Assembly: GCF_030684035.1 (NCBI RefSeq)
Contig: NZ_JAUXPI010000009.1
Span: forward strand, 1-64,000
DNA from: Phaeovulum sp.
Lineage (GTDB): Bacteria > Pseudomonadota > Alphaproteobacteria > Rhodobacterales > Rhodobacteraceae
DNA length: 64,000 bases
Reading direction: 5' to 3'
How positions within the stretch are numbered: position 1 is the first letter of the stretch; each line of letters opens with the position of its first letter. The position numbers were made by a program, and so were the translations under genes. Below are positions 1-7,082 of this stretch, one piece after another. Under the pieces are notes generated by a model. It had not been told where the DNA came from, made no database searches, and saw only the letters and a program-made list of their open reading frames with translations.

Positions 1-80
1 GTGTTGCGGTTGGTCAGCAGAGCTTGAAGCTCAGCGCGGTCGGCGGGGCCAAGGAAAAGGCAGATGTCGGAGCGTCTCAT
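1..80 (-). CDS. IS630-family transposase, N-terminal fragment cut by window edge
   Basis: Reading leftwards from an ATG at 80, the frame stays open to the window edge and gives 26 complete residues beginning MRRSDICLFLGPADRAEL and continuing into LQALLTNRNT. This matches the start of alphaproteobacterial IS630-type transposases, which open with a short basic stretch followed by an ADRAEL...RNTP-like segment leading into the helix-turn-helix. The rest, including the DDE catalytic domain, lies outside the window. The element seems to end between 81 and 136, just beyond the stop of the neighbouring regulator. I could not identify its terminal inverted repeat. The family call is from memory of the N-terminal pattern, so it is moderate. 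Confidence 0.6.
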   Translation of the reverse strand, partial: MRRSDICLFLGPADRAELQALLTNRN

Positions 81-136
81 CCTCCGACTATGCCACAGCA
101 TGGCACCGGCGGGAATCCTACGTCAGGTGTCGAACA

Positions 137-643
137 CTAGCCCTTTTTCTTTTTCTTCTTGATGTGACTTTCCGCCTTGTCGGTGCCGATTTGGGCGGCC
201 AGCACCTCGGGTGGCGCATCGGCAAGTTTACTTAGCCATGCGGCGACCGCTTCCAGCATCTTCGCCAGATCGGCCGCGCCTGTATCACCGCCATTGGCTA
301 GCTTCTGCCGTAGCCGGTCGCGCATGGGTGCGATGTCGCGGTGCAGCTGGCGCGCAAAAGACAGCCGCAACAGCGCCCAAGGATCGGTCGGAGCCGTGAA
401 ACCTTCGCGCCGGGTGCCGAGTATGCGCATCGCCAGCACCAGCCCGGCCTCGCGCAGTTCCTTCAGCGCGGTTGAAACGGCCGAGCGAGAAAGCCCGGTT
501 ATGGCCACCAGCGCATCGGCATCGGGTGCCATTTCGGCCCGCCAGATCACGCCAAAGCACTGGCCCGCCGGGCGCGACAAGCCAAGGCGGGGGGCGGCAT
601 CGACAAAGAAGGCGGCAAGGTCGGGCGGTGGGGCCTGAGTCAT
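137..643 (-). CDS. GbsR/MarR-like winged-helix transcriptional regulator
   Basis: A 168-residue protein. Residues about 12-35 (FVDAAPRLGLSRPAGQCFGV) resemble the opening helix of GbsR-type regulators, and residues about 45-70 (ITGLSRSAVSTALKELREAG) form the recognition helix-turn-helix. The C-terminal half is helical and probably mediates dimerisation. The last residues are a run of six lysines plus glycine. The start overlaps the stop of the mutarotase gene (ATGA), so it is the distal gene of that operon and may control it. The ligand is unknown. The IS630 fragment begins only about 57 bases after its stop, so an insertion near its 3' end is likely. Confidence 0.7.
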   Translation of the reverse strand: MTQAPPPDLAAFFVDAAPRLGLSRPAGQCFGVIWRAEMAPDADALVAITGLSRSAVSTALKELREAGLVLAMRILGTRREGFTAPTDPWALLRLSFARQLHRDIAPMRDRLRQKLANGGDTGAADLAKMLEAVAAWLSKLADAPPEVLAAQIGTDKAESHIKKKKKKG

Positions 644-1644
644 GGCTTCTCCTGGTCAAGGGTCAGATGGTAGCGGGTCTGCTGATGAAACCGCGCGCCC
701 GGGTCAAGCCGCACCGACGGAAAATCCGGGTGCGCCGGGGCATCGGGCCAAAGCTGTGGTTCCAGCGCCAGCCCGCAATGGGGACCGTATTCAGCACCGC
801 CATGCCCCTTCCATGGCGCGGATGCGAGCTTTGCGCCATCATAGACCTGGAGCCCCGGTGCCGTGGTGGCAAGTTGCAGCGAAATGCCCCGCGTGCCGCG
901 CAAGCTTGCAACGGGGCTGAGCGCGCGTGATGCTTCGGCGAGCAGGAAGCAATGGTCAAGCGGCGGCAGCCCGGCCAGGCTGCGCGCCTGGCGCAGGTCA
1001 CGCGCATCGCCGCCTAGCGGCTGGCGCATGCCCGTGGGCAGGCATGCGGCATTGGTGGGCAGATAGGCATCGGCGGCGACGCTGAGATGGTGCGCCGTGG
1101 TGGTGCCGCTGCCATCGAGGTTCCAGTAAGGGTGATGCGCAAGGTTCATCAGGGTTGGCGCATCGGTCGTGGCGGTCAGGGTCAGCGTCAGTGTTGCCGG
1201 GGCGGACAACCTGTATTCGGCGCTGATCCGGCGGTTGCCGGGAAACCCGCCGAGGCCCGCCGCCAGTCTGAGCGACAGTGTCACCCGGTCAGTTGCAAGG
1301 TCCTCGACCGTCCAGACCTGCGCCGAGGTGCCGCTGCCTCCGCCGTGCAGGGTGTTCTGGCCTTCATTTGCCTCGAACCGGAGTTCGCGCCCTGCCAGTT
1401 CTGCCCGTGCCCCGCTGATGCGGTTTGCGACCGGCCCCACGACCGCGCCGAACCACGCCATCGGGCCTTCGTAGGCGCCGATTTCATCCGAACCGAGCAC
1501 CAGCGGCCAGTCTGCGCCGTCAAGCCGAAGATCGGCGAGAATTGCGCCCAGCGTCAGCACCCGTGCGCGCAGACCACCGGCGGAAAGGGTGATGACCGCG
1601 ACCTCGCGCCCGTCACGCATTGTGCCAAACGGATACGGCTTCAT
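640..1644 (-). CDS. galM: Galactose mutarotase (aldose 1-epimerase)
   Basis: A 334-residue protein of the aldose-1-epimerase family, interconverting alpha and beta anomers of hexoses in the cytoplasm. Family landmarks are present in order: the early NRISGAR and NTLHGG segments (substrate-binding His), HHPYWNL (catalytic His region), and near the C terminus LALEPQLWPDAP, which carries the catalytic Glu. The frame is open about 49 codons further upstream, but the ATG at 1644 gives the normal N terminus and overlaps the stop of the kinase-like gene as ATGA. Its own stop overlaps the regulator start. Location with a KDGal-kinase-like gene suggests galactose or galactonate metabolism. Confidence 0.9.
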   Translation of the reverse strand: MKPYPFGTMRDGREVAVITLSAGGLRARVLTLGAILADLRLDGADWPLVLGSDEIGAYEGPMAWFGAVVGPVANRISGARAELAGRELRFEANEGQNTLHGGGSGTSAQVWTVEDLATDRVTLSLRLAAGLGGFPGNRRISAEYRLSAPATLTLTLTATTDAPTLMNLAHHPYWNLDGSGTTTAHHLSVAADAYLPTNAACLPTGMRQPLGGDARDLRQARSLAGLPPLDHCFLLAEASRALSPVASLRGTRGISLQLATTAPGLQVYDGAKLASAPWKGHGGAEYGPHCGLALEPQLWPDAPAHPDFPSVRLDPGARFHQQTRYHLTLDQEKP

Positions 1645-2471
1645 TTTGTCACCACCCGCGCCGCAAGTGCAAATCCGGCGATCAGCGCCGCTTCGGCGTC
1701 GCCCTCGGTTACCGGCACCCCCTGCGCGGCCAGGGCGCGGGCGTAAAGCGCGGCATTTGCCCCGAGCACCCGAAGCCGCCGACCAAGCCACCAGGGCCGC
1801 GCCGCAGCAAGATCGGCAGCAATCAGAGCCGCATATAGCCGGGCTTTCGCTGCGGGGGGCGGCAGGGCGCGCGCTTCGGCCAGCATTCGAAGCATTCGTT
1901 CCGGGCGCGACATTGTATGCGGCAGGTCGGCATCGAAGGCGGCCAGGTCTATGGCATCGGCGGCGGCAGGTTGCGGGGCGAACCAGCGGCTTGCCGTCAG
2001 CGCTTCGGCCAGGGCACCCGAGAACGCCGCGGTGGCGCTTGTCACCTCGCCCGCGCTTATCTCGACCCAGTAGCTCAACGGGCCGGGCAGGCAGATCACC
2101 CCGTCAAATCCCGGATCGGCGGCAAGGCAGCCTGCCAGCCGCAGCGCGTGGGCCGCAGGCAGAACCAGCCGGGGCGCGGGTTGCACGAGGTCGGGGAGGA
2201 GGAGATTGCCAGCCACATCCGCGATCGGCCGATCAGCGGCAAGTGGCGGGCAGGGCAGCGGCCGCGTCGGCGCGCCCGGAAACCCGCAGCAAAGCACCGG
2301 GCGGACCGCTGAATTGGAAAGCTGCAATCGCGCCGACGCCAGGGCGACCTCTGGCGCGTCGCCCGGCGAAAGCGGCACGGCGCGGCGGACAGGCACCCGA
2401 CCCGCAACCGCCACCCAAAGGTGCAGCGCCTCCGGTGTCAGCTCGGCTCCGATCCAGTCAACCGCCGTCAT
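1641..2471 (-). CDS. 2-dehydro-3-deoxygalactonokinase-like protein
   Basis: A 276-residue protein resembling the DgoK family, which phosphorylates 2-keto-3-deoxygalactonate in the De Ley-Doudoroff galactose pathway. The middle segment DGVICLPGPLSYWVEI corresponds to the family's highly conserved LPGTHSKWV block, and the ends match in length (E. coli DgoK is about 292 residues). However, the N-terminal phosphate-binding DWGTS motif reads VDWIGAEL here, and GTHSKWV reads GPLSYWV. The two best-known motifs are therefore altered, and activity as a kinase is uncertain. It is the first gene of a tight three-gene operon with galM and the GbsR-like regulator. Confidence 0.7.
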   Translation of the reverse strand: MTAVDWIGAELTPEALHLWVAVAGRVPVRRAVPLSPGDAPEVALASARLQLSNSAVRPVLCCGFPGAPTRPLPCPPLAADRPIADVAGNLLLPDLVQPAPRLVLPAAHALRLAGCLAADPGFDGVICLPGPLSYWVEISAGEVTSATAAFSGALAEALTASRWFAPQPAAADAIDLAAFDADLPHTMSRPERMLRMLAEARALPPPAAKARLYAALIAADLAAARPWWLGRRLRVLGANAALYARALAAQGVPVTEGDAEAALIAGFALAARVVTK

Positions 2472-2533
2472 CCCCGCCTCAGGCTTGCCCCGCAGCCTTC
2501 TTTAGAAACGGCTTTGCGTCGCTGGGCAAGCGC

Positions 2534-3463
2534 TCAACGCGGTGCGAGGCAGTCCGAAAGCTTCGTTGCGATGTCGTTCAGCAGTGCTTCGTAGAGCCCC
2601 ACGCCTGTCGGCAGGGTGCCGCCGGTGGGGTCGAGCGCCGCCCCGGCCCGCACCTCGGTGCCGTCGAGCACAAGCGAAAGCTGCCGCGGATCATGACCCA
2701 CCTCGGGAAAAGCGCAGACGATGCCACCTGCCACCAGGTCGGCACGCAGTTCGGACAGATGCGCGGCACCCGGGGAGCTTGCGTCGCGCTGGTTCAGCGC
2801 GCCTGCAATGGTGAGGCCATAATGGTCGGCAAAATAGCCGTAGGCATCGTGAAAGACCACAAACGGGAGGTCAGCGAGCGGTGAAAGTCGGGCGGAAAGG
2901 TCGGCGTCGATTGCCGCGATGCGCGCAATTCCCGCCTGGGCGTTGGCGGCGAAGGTTGCAGCGTTGGCGGGATCGGCGGCGGCCAATTCGCTGGCGATGA
3001 TCGCAAGCCATGCCTGCGCGTTGGCCGGGTCGAGCCAGGCGTGGGGGTCGATACCTTCGTGGTCATCGCCATCGTGTACTGCCCCGGCTGTATGATCTTC
3101 GTCGTGCGTGGAGGTCTCGCCATAGGCGCGGCGGTAGGTTTCGGGCGCGTCGAACAGCGCCACTGCCTTGCCCTTTGGTGCCGTAGCTGCAAGCGTGCGG
3201 CCGAGCCATGGCGTCAGTTCTTCACCCACCCAGAAGACCAGATCGGCGCTTTGCACGGCGGCCGCCTGCGATGGGCGCAGCTGGTAGGAATGCGCGTCGG
3301 CCCCCGGCGGCAGCAGCACCGTGGCCTGGCCGAGATCGCCGAGCACGGTTTCGGCGAGTGCCGCTATCACCGCGATATCGGTGACCACGGCGGGCGGCGC
3401 AGCGCCGGTGGCAAGCGGCAGCAGCGCGAACGAGGCGGCGAGGGGGGTGGTCAACAGGCGCAT
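2534..3463 (-). CDS. znuA: Zinc ABC transporter, periplasmic zinc-binding protein ZnuA
   Basis: A 309-residue cluster A-I solute-binding protein. A signal peptide covers about residues 1-21. Metal ligands are visible as His58 (PPGADAHSYQLRP) and His141 (DPHAWLDP), followed by the FHDAYGYF segment and a C-terminal EVGHD. A flexible acidic histidine-rich loop typical of zinc rather than manganese binders spans about residues 120-135. The ATG at 3463 has a GGAGA ribosome-binding site. It is transcribed divergently from zur-znuC-znuB, with two Zur-box-like palindromes between them, so it should be induced by zinc starvation. It delivers zinc to the ZnuBC permease. Confidence 0.93.
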   Translation of the reverse strand: MRLLTTPLAASFALLPLATGAAPPAVVTDIAVIAALAETVLGDLGQATVLLPPGADAHSYQLRPSQAAAVQSADLVFWVGEELTPWLGRTLAATAPKGKAVALFDAPETYRRAYGETSTHDEDHTAGAVHDGDDHEGIDPHAWLDPANAQAWLAIIASELAAADPANAATFAANAQAGIARIAAIDADLSARLSPLADLPFVVFHDAYGYFADHYGLTIAGALNQRDASSPGAAHLSELRADLVAGGIVCAFPEVGHDPRQLSLVLDGTEVRAGAALDPTGGTLPTGVGLYEALLNDIATKLSDCLAPR

Positions 3464-3505
3464 GGGGGTCTCCGGGTGCTCTTGCGGTTAACTCGTGCAC
3501 CATGT

Positions 3506-3522
3506 ATGTTATAGCATAACAT
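3506..3522. promoter_or_regulatory. Zur operator (perfect palindrome), znuA/zur intergenic
   Basis: ATGTTAT-AGC-ATAACAT is a perfect 7-3-7 inverted repeat centred at 3514, in the middle of the divergent znuA/zur promoter region. Zur boxes of alphaproteobacteria have this GTTAT...ATAAC form. It lies 43 bases from the znuA start and 26 bases from the zur start, so it could repress both directions. The identification is by pattern and context. Confidence 0.8.
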
Positions 3523-3532
3523 CGCAAGCAAA

Positions 3533-3549
3533 ATGTGATAGAGTAACAT
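3533..3549. promoter_or_regulatory. Second, imperfect Zur operator overlapping the zur start codon
   Basis: ATGTGAT-AGA-GTAACAT matches the perfect site at 3506-3522 in 14 of 17 positions and keeps the same 7-3-7 spacing. The two sites are offset by 27 bases. Its right half runs into the AT of the zur ATG (3548-3550), so occupation would block the 5' end of the zur-znuCB transcript directly. No clear Shine-Dalgarno sequence precedes this ATG, so leaderless or weak translation of zur is possible. Confidence 0.6.
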
Positions 3550-4045
3550 GACAGCGCCCGACCTTGCCTTTGAAACGCATGACCACGCGCGTTGCAGCCA
3601 CAACCTTCTGGCCCGCGCCGAAGCGATTGCCGCAGCGCAGGGCGCGCGCTTTACCCCGGTGCGGCGGCGGGTGCTGGAGATATTGCTCGAGGCGCACCGC
3701 GCCATGGGTGCCTATGAGGTGCTGGAGCGTCTTGCAGCCGAGGGTTTTGGCAAACAGCCGCCGGTCGCCTATCGGGCGCTGGAGTTTCTGGTCGAGCACG
3801 GGCTTGCGCATCGGGTGCGGCGGCTCAATGCTTTTGCCGCCTGCACCCATCCGGGCGAAAGCCACGCGCCGGTGTTTCTGATCTGCCGCATCTGCGGCGC
3901 TGTGGCCGAGGCCCCTGCACCCGCGCTGCGCGCCGCACTTGACGCGGCGGCGGCCCCGCTCGGTTTTGTCGCCGAACGCTGCACCATCGAGGCGCTGGGG
4001 CTTTGCCCTGCATGCCAAGGGGCCGGTGCGGTGCCATGCAACTGA
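3548..4045 (+). CDS. zur: Zinc uptake regulator Zur (Fur family)
   Basis: A 165-residue Fur-family repressor. Residues about 37-85 form the winged helix (FTPVRRRVLEILLEAHRAMG, then PPVAYRALEFLVEHGL). The dimerisation/metal domain carries HPGESHAPVFLICRICG with Cys113 and Cys116, and a second CxxC at Cys153/Cys156, which together form the structural zinc site. The gene lies next to znuA and overlaps znuC by 10 bases, which identifies it as Zur rather than Fur. With zinc bound it should repress znuA and its own zur-znuC-znuB operon through the two palindromes just upstream. Confidence 0.92.
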   Translation: MTAPDLAFETHDHARCSHNLLARAEAIAAAQGARFTPVRRRVLEILLEAHRAMGAYEVLERLAAEGFGKQPPVAYRALEFLVEHGLAHRVRRLNAFAACTHPGESHAPVFLICRICGAVAEAPAPALRAALDAAAAPLGFVAERCTIEALGLCPACQGAGAVPCN

Positions 4046-4806
4046 TCACCGCGACAAATCTGAGCGTGCGCTACGGCGGCGTTGCGGTGCTTTCCGGGGT
4101 CGATTTCACCGTCGGCCGGGGCGAGATTGTCACCGTCGTCGGCCCCAACGGTTCGGGCAAGTCAACGCTGATCCGGGCGCTGATCGGGGCCGAGCGCGCC
4201 GCTACGGGCGAGATTACCCGCACGCCGGGGTTGCGCATCGGCTATGTGCCGCAACGGCTGCACGTCGATACGACGCTGCCGCTGACCGTTGCGCGCTTTC
4301 TCAATCTGCCGCGCCGGGTGGCTGCCACCGAGGCCGCTGAGGCGCTGGCGCGCACCGGGGTCGCAGGGTTGCAGAGGCACCAGCTTGCCGCGCTTTCGGG
4401 CGGGCAGTTCCAGCGGGTGTTGCTGACGCGCGCGCTGCTTTCGCGGCCCGACATACTGATTCTCGACGAGCCGACGCAGGGGCTGGATCAGCCCGGAATC
4501 GCCGCCTTTTACCGGATGCTGGCAGATTTGCGCACGCAAACCGGTTGCGCGGTTCTGCTGGTCAGCCACGATCTGCATGTGGTCATGGCGGCTTCGGACC
4601 GGGTGATCTGCCTCAATGGTCACGTCTGCTGCGAGGGCACCCCCAGCGTGGTTTCCGCAGCGCCGGAATATCGTGCGCTCTTTGGTCTTGGCACCGGCGG
4701 GGCGCTGGCGCTTTATCAGCACGCGCACGACCATGACCACGAACACGACCTTGGCCACGGCCATGATCACTCCCACCCGCATAGCCATGAGCACGCCGAT
4801 GCTTGA
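4036..4806 (+). CDS. znuC: Zinc ABC transporter ATP-binding protein ZnuC with His-rich tail
   Basis: A 256-residue ABC ATPase energising zinc uptake. It has Walker A (GPNGSGKST), a Q-loop (YVPQRL), signature LSGGQFQRV, Walker B (ILILDEPTQGLD) and an H-loop (LLVSHDLHVV). The last 30 or so residues are exceptionally histidine- and aspartate-rich (12 His), a likely cytoplasmic zinc-binding tail. The start at ATG 4036 lies inside the zur 3' end (10-base overlap). An in-frame ATG upstream would add a basic stretch inside zur and is less likely. It overlaps znuB by 8 bases. Confidence 0.93.
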   Translation: MQLITATNLSVRYGGVAVLSGVDFTVGRGEIVTVVGPNGSGKSTLIRALIGAERAATGEITRTPGLRIGYVPQRLHVDTTLPLTVARFLNLPRRVAATEAAEALARTGVAGLQRHQLAALSGGQFQRVLLTRALLSRPDILILDEPTQGLDQPGIAAFYRMLADLRTQTGCAVLLVSHDLHVVMAASDRVICLNGHVCCEGTPSVVSAAPEYRALFGLGTGGALALYQHAHDHDHEHDLGHGHDHSHPHSHEHADA

Positions 4807-5581
4807 TGATTTCCTCATGCGCGCGGCGCTCGCCGGGCTTGGCCTGACGCTTGCAACCGGGCCGCTTGGTGCCTTTGTCGTCTGGCGCCGGATGGCCTAT
4901 TTTGGCGACGCCACGGCGCATGCCGCAATTCTGGGCGTGGCGCTTTCATTCGGTTTCGGCATCTCGGTTTATGCGGGCATCATTGCGGTGGCGCTGGGCA
5001 TGGCAATCACCGTGGCAAGCCTTGCCGGGCGCGGCTATGCGATGGATGCGACACTGGGCGTGCTTGCGCATTCGGCGCTCGCCTTCGGCCTTGTCGCCGC
5101 GTCGTTTCTGACTGCGGTGCGGGTCGATCTGTCGGCTTGGCTCTTTGGCGATATTCTTGCCGTGGGGCGTGTGGATCTGGCGGTGGTCTGGGCTGGCTCG
5201 GCGTTGGTGCTGGCGCTGCTGGTCTGGCGCTGGCAAGCGCTCTTGACCGCAACCGTCAACGAAGAACTGGCGGTGGCGGCAGGTCTCAACCCCCGCCGCG
5301 AAGCGCTGGTGCTGACCGTGGCGCTGGCGCTTGTGGTTGCGGTTGCCATCAAGATTGTCGGCGCGCTGCTGATCGCGGCAATGCTCATCATCCCCGCTGC
5401 CGCCGCGCGGCGTCTGGCGCGTGGCCCCGAATCCATGGCGCTGGGCGCAAGCCTGATCGGGGCGGTCTCGGTGCTTGCCGGTCTGTTCGCATCGCTGCGC
5501 CTTGATACCCCTGCCGGTCCCTCGATCGTCGCCGCCAGTGCCTGCATCTTTGCGGCAACGGCGCTGGTGCGACGGCGCTAG
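4799..5581 (+). CDS. znuB: Zinc ABC transporter permease ZnuB
   Basis: A 260-residue, multi-spanning ABC-3 family permease. The conserved N-terminal segment GPLGAFVVWRRMAYFGDATAHA and the central WLFGDIL and IKIVGALLIAAMLIIPAAAA segments are typical of ZnuB. Hydrophobic segments are spread along the whole length, consistent with about eight membrane helices. I chose ATG 4799 because MLDDF is the usual start and it overlaps the znuC stop. ATG 4787, four codons upstream, is an alternative. It forms the inner-membrane channel with ZnuC and ends the zur-znuCB operon. Confidence 0.9.
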   Translation: MLDDFLMRAALAGLGLTLATGPLGAFVVWRRMAYFGDATAHAAILGVALSFGFGISVYAGIIAVALGMAITVASLAGRGYAMDATLGVLAHSALAFGLVAASFLTAVRVDLSAWLFGDILAVGRVDLAVVWAGSALVLALLVWRWQALLTATVNEELAVAAGLNPRREALVLTVALALVVAVAIKIVGALLIAAMLIIPAAAARRLARGPESMALGASLIGAVSVLAGLFASLRLDTPAGPSIVAASACIFAATALVRRR

Positions 5582-5582
5582 A

Positions 5583-5599
5583 ACCGCGGGTTCCGCGGT
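5583..5599 (+). terminator. Stem-loop after znuB
   Basis: ACCGCGG-GTT-CCGCGGT is a perfect 7-3-7 hairpin two bases after the znuB stop. It lacks a following T-run, so it may be a weak or Rho-assisted terminator or a 3'-end stabiliser. Confidence 0.5.
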
Positions 5600-5726
5600 C
5601 GCTGCGCCACGGCTTGGCTTGCGTGCCGAGAGGGCAGTGCCAGCTTGCCGAAACGGCCAATTTCCGCCATGAATCTGCCGCAACCACCCGGCATTTTCCG
5701 CCTGAAGGTTGCGGGCGGAGGCAGCA

Positions 5727-6362
5727 ATGCAGATGGTTAGGGTCGGTTTGCGGGCGCTCGCGGTTTTCGCCGCTATTGCCTTGCCGCAGATTGCCGGTGC
5801 CTGTTCACTGGCTCGGGTATCGGGTGCCGATGTGGTCGTGCCGGCCTCGGGCAGGATCAACGAAGCGCTGATTGACGCGGCGATTCGGGCCGAGGTGAAC
5901 TATCAGCGCTGCCGGGCGGGCCTTTCGGAGCTCGCTGCGGCACCGGGGCTGGCCGAAGCTGCCTCGACGCATGCAAAGTGGATGGCGCGGGCACAGACGA
6001 TGAGCCACGAGTCGAAGGTGCCGGGGCAGTCGAGCGTGCTGGCGCGGCTGCAATCCAGCGGCATCGACTTTCGCGCCGGGTCCGAGAATATCGGCAAGAT
6101 CGCCCGCTACGGCATTGACGGCATCCATTTTCGCATCCGCGATGCGGGCGCTTGCGCCTTTGCCACGCAGGATGGCACCGCGATAGGTGCGCACAGCTAC
6201 CAAAGCCTCGCACGGCATATCGTGACCCTCTGGGTCAACTCGCCAAAGCACCGCACCAACATGCTGGATCCGAAGGTGCGGATGGTGGGTTCGGGCGCAG
6301 GCTACGACCCCTCGGCACCCTATTGCGGTGCCTTCTATGTGTCGCAAAACTACGCGGGATAG
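5727..6362 (+). CDS. Secreted CAP-domain (SCP/PR1-like) protein
   Basis: A 211-residue protein. An N-terminal signal peptide ends near the ALPQIAGA segment. The CAP domain follows: NYQRCRAGLSELAAAPGLAEAASTHAKWMA, then MSHES and the late signature LWVNSPKHRTNML with GAFYVSQNYAG at the end. Bacterial CAP proteins are secreted, and their functions are largely unknown. The start is ATG 5727 because GGAGG sits at 5717-5721. A TTG six codons earlier is less likely. It stands alone between znuB and the convergent yjbF. Confidence 0.8.
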   Translation: MQMVRVGLRALAVFAAIALPQIAGACSLARVSGADVVVPASGRINEALIDAAIRAEVNYQRCRAGLSELAAAPGLAEAASTHAKWMARAQTMSHESKVPGQSSVLARLQSSGIDFRAGSENIGKIARYGIDGIHFRIRDAGACAFATQDGTAIGAHSYQSLARHIVTLWVNSPKHRTNMLDPKVRMVGSGAGYDPSAPYCGAFYVSQNYAG

Positions 6363-6374
6363 CGCCGCTGAACT

Positions 6375-7082
6375 TCAGGGCCGCAAGGTCTGCAACGTCA
6401 CATAGCCAAGCTCTGGCCCGATCCATTGCCGCGAGGCGAGCACCGCGCCCTTGTCGCTGACCAGATAGGCGCTGCCCACGGCCTGGCCCTGAAAAGCGCA
6501 GATCTCGACCATCTGGATGCCACGGAATTTCAGCCCGGCAACCTCGTATTCGCTCTTGTCGCCACGGCTGACGGCGCATTCCATCGGCAGCGGACGCTCG
6601 ACGTTTTCAGCATCGAGGTAGCGCTGGACCTTGGCGGCAGCACCTTCCTTGCGGGCAAGAATAAGCGCGGCAACGGCATCGGTTTCTGCACTCATCATGT
6701 CAAAGCCGAAACCGCGGGTGCCCACCAGAATGCCGCTGCGCAGGATCAGGCTCTGCTCGGAAGGCAGTGCATAGGTGCGCATCGGGCCATTTTCGCCGTA
6801 AAGCCCCATCACCGTGGTCTGTCCCTGCGCCTCCAGCGTGACCAGCATAAGCGGCCCGGCAAATGAGCCGAGCGCTGCTGCGGCGATCTGGTCGGGGGTC
6901 GGAGCATCCGAAGGCGCGGCTTCTGCCGCGCGGCCCGCAGTGGCAACGCCGATGAGGTTTTTCAGCAGCCCGCGCGCCATATTGCTGGTTTCGGTCTGCC
7001 CGGCATCAGAGCCGCAGCCCGCGACCGCAAGCAACAGCACCGCAAGCAGCGGTGCGTGCCGAAGTCGCTTTGCCGCGGTCAT
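6375..7082 (-). CDS. yjbF: YjbF/GfcB-family outer-membrane lipoprotein
   Basis: A 235-residue lipoprotein: the N terminus has a hydrophobic core followed by the lipobox AVAGC with Cys23 as the acylation site. The body contains motifs typical of the YjbF/GfcB (group 4 capsule) family, such as LILRSGILVGTRGFGFDMMS and the terminal WIGPELGYVTLQTLRP. Its start overlaps the yjbH stop by ATGA, so the two are co-translated. In enterobacteria yjbEFGH affects extracellular polysaccharide. Here only F and H are present. Confidence 0.85.
   Translation of the reverse strand: MTAAKRLRHAPLLAVLLLAVAGCGSDAGQTETSNMARGLLKNLIGVATAGRAAEAAPSDAPTPDQIAAAALGSFAGPLMLVTLEAQGQTTVMGLYGENGPMRTYALPSEQSLILRSGILVGTRGFGFDMMSAETDAVAALILARKEGAAAKVQRYLDAENVERPLPMECAVSRGDKSEYEVAGLKFRGIQMVEICAFQGQAVGSAYLVSDKGAVLASRQWIGPELGYVTLQTLRP

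Noticed and set aside
1087-1746. Plus-strand 219-residue open frame across the mutarotase gene
   Set aside because: It is antisense to a clearly conserved galactose mutarotase and has low-complexity, Arg/Ala-rich composition. It is a shadow of GC-rich coding DNA.
2484-2533. Possible long hairpin between dgoK-like start and znuA end
   Set aside because: Complementary GCTTGCCC/GGGCAAGC arms are separated by a long loop with only weak inner pairing and no T-run. Not convincing as a terminator.
4162-4818. Minus-strand frame antisense to znuC
   Set aside because: Caused by the His/Asp-rich tail and GC bias of znuC. No independent evidence for a gene.
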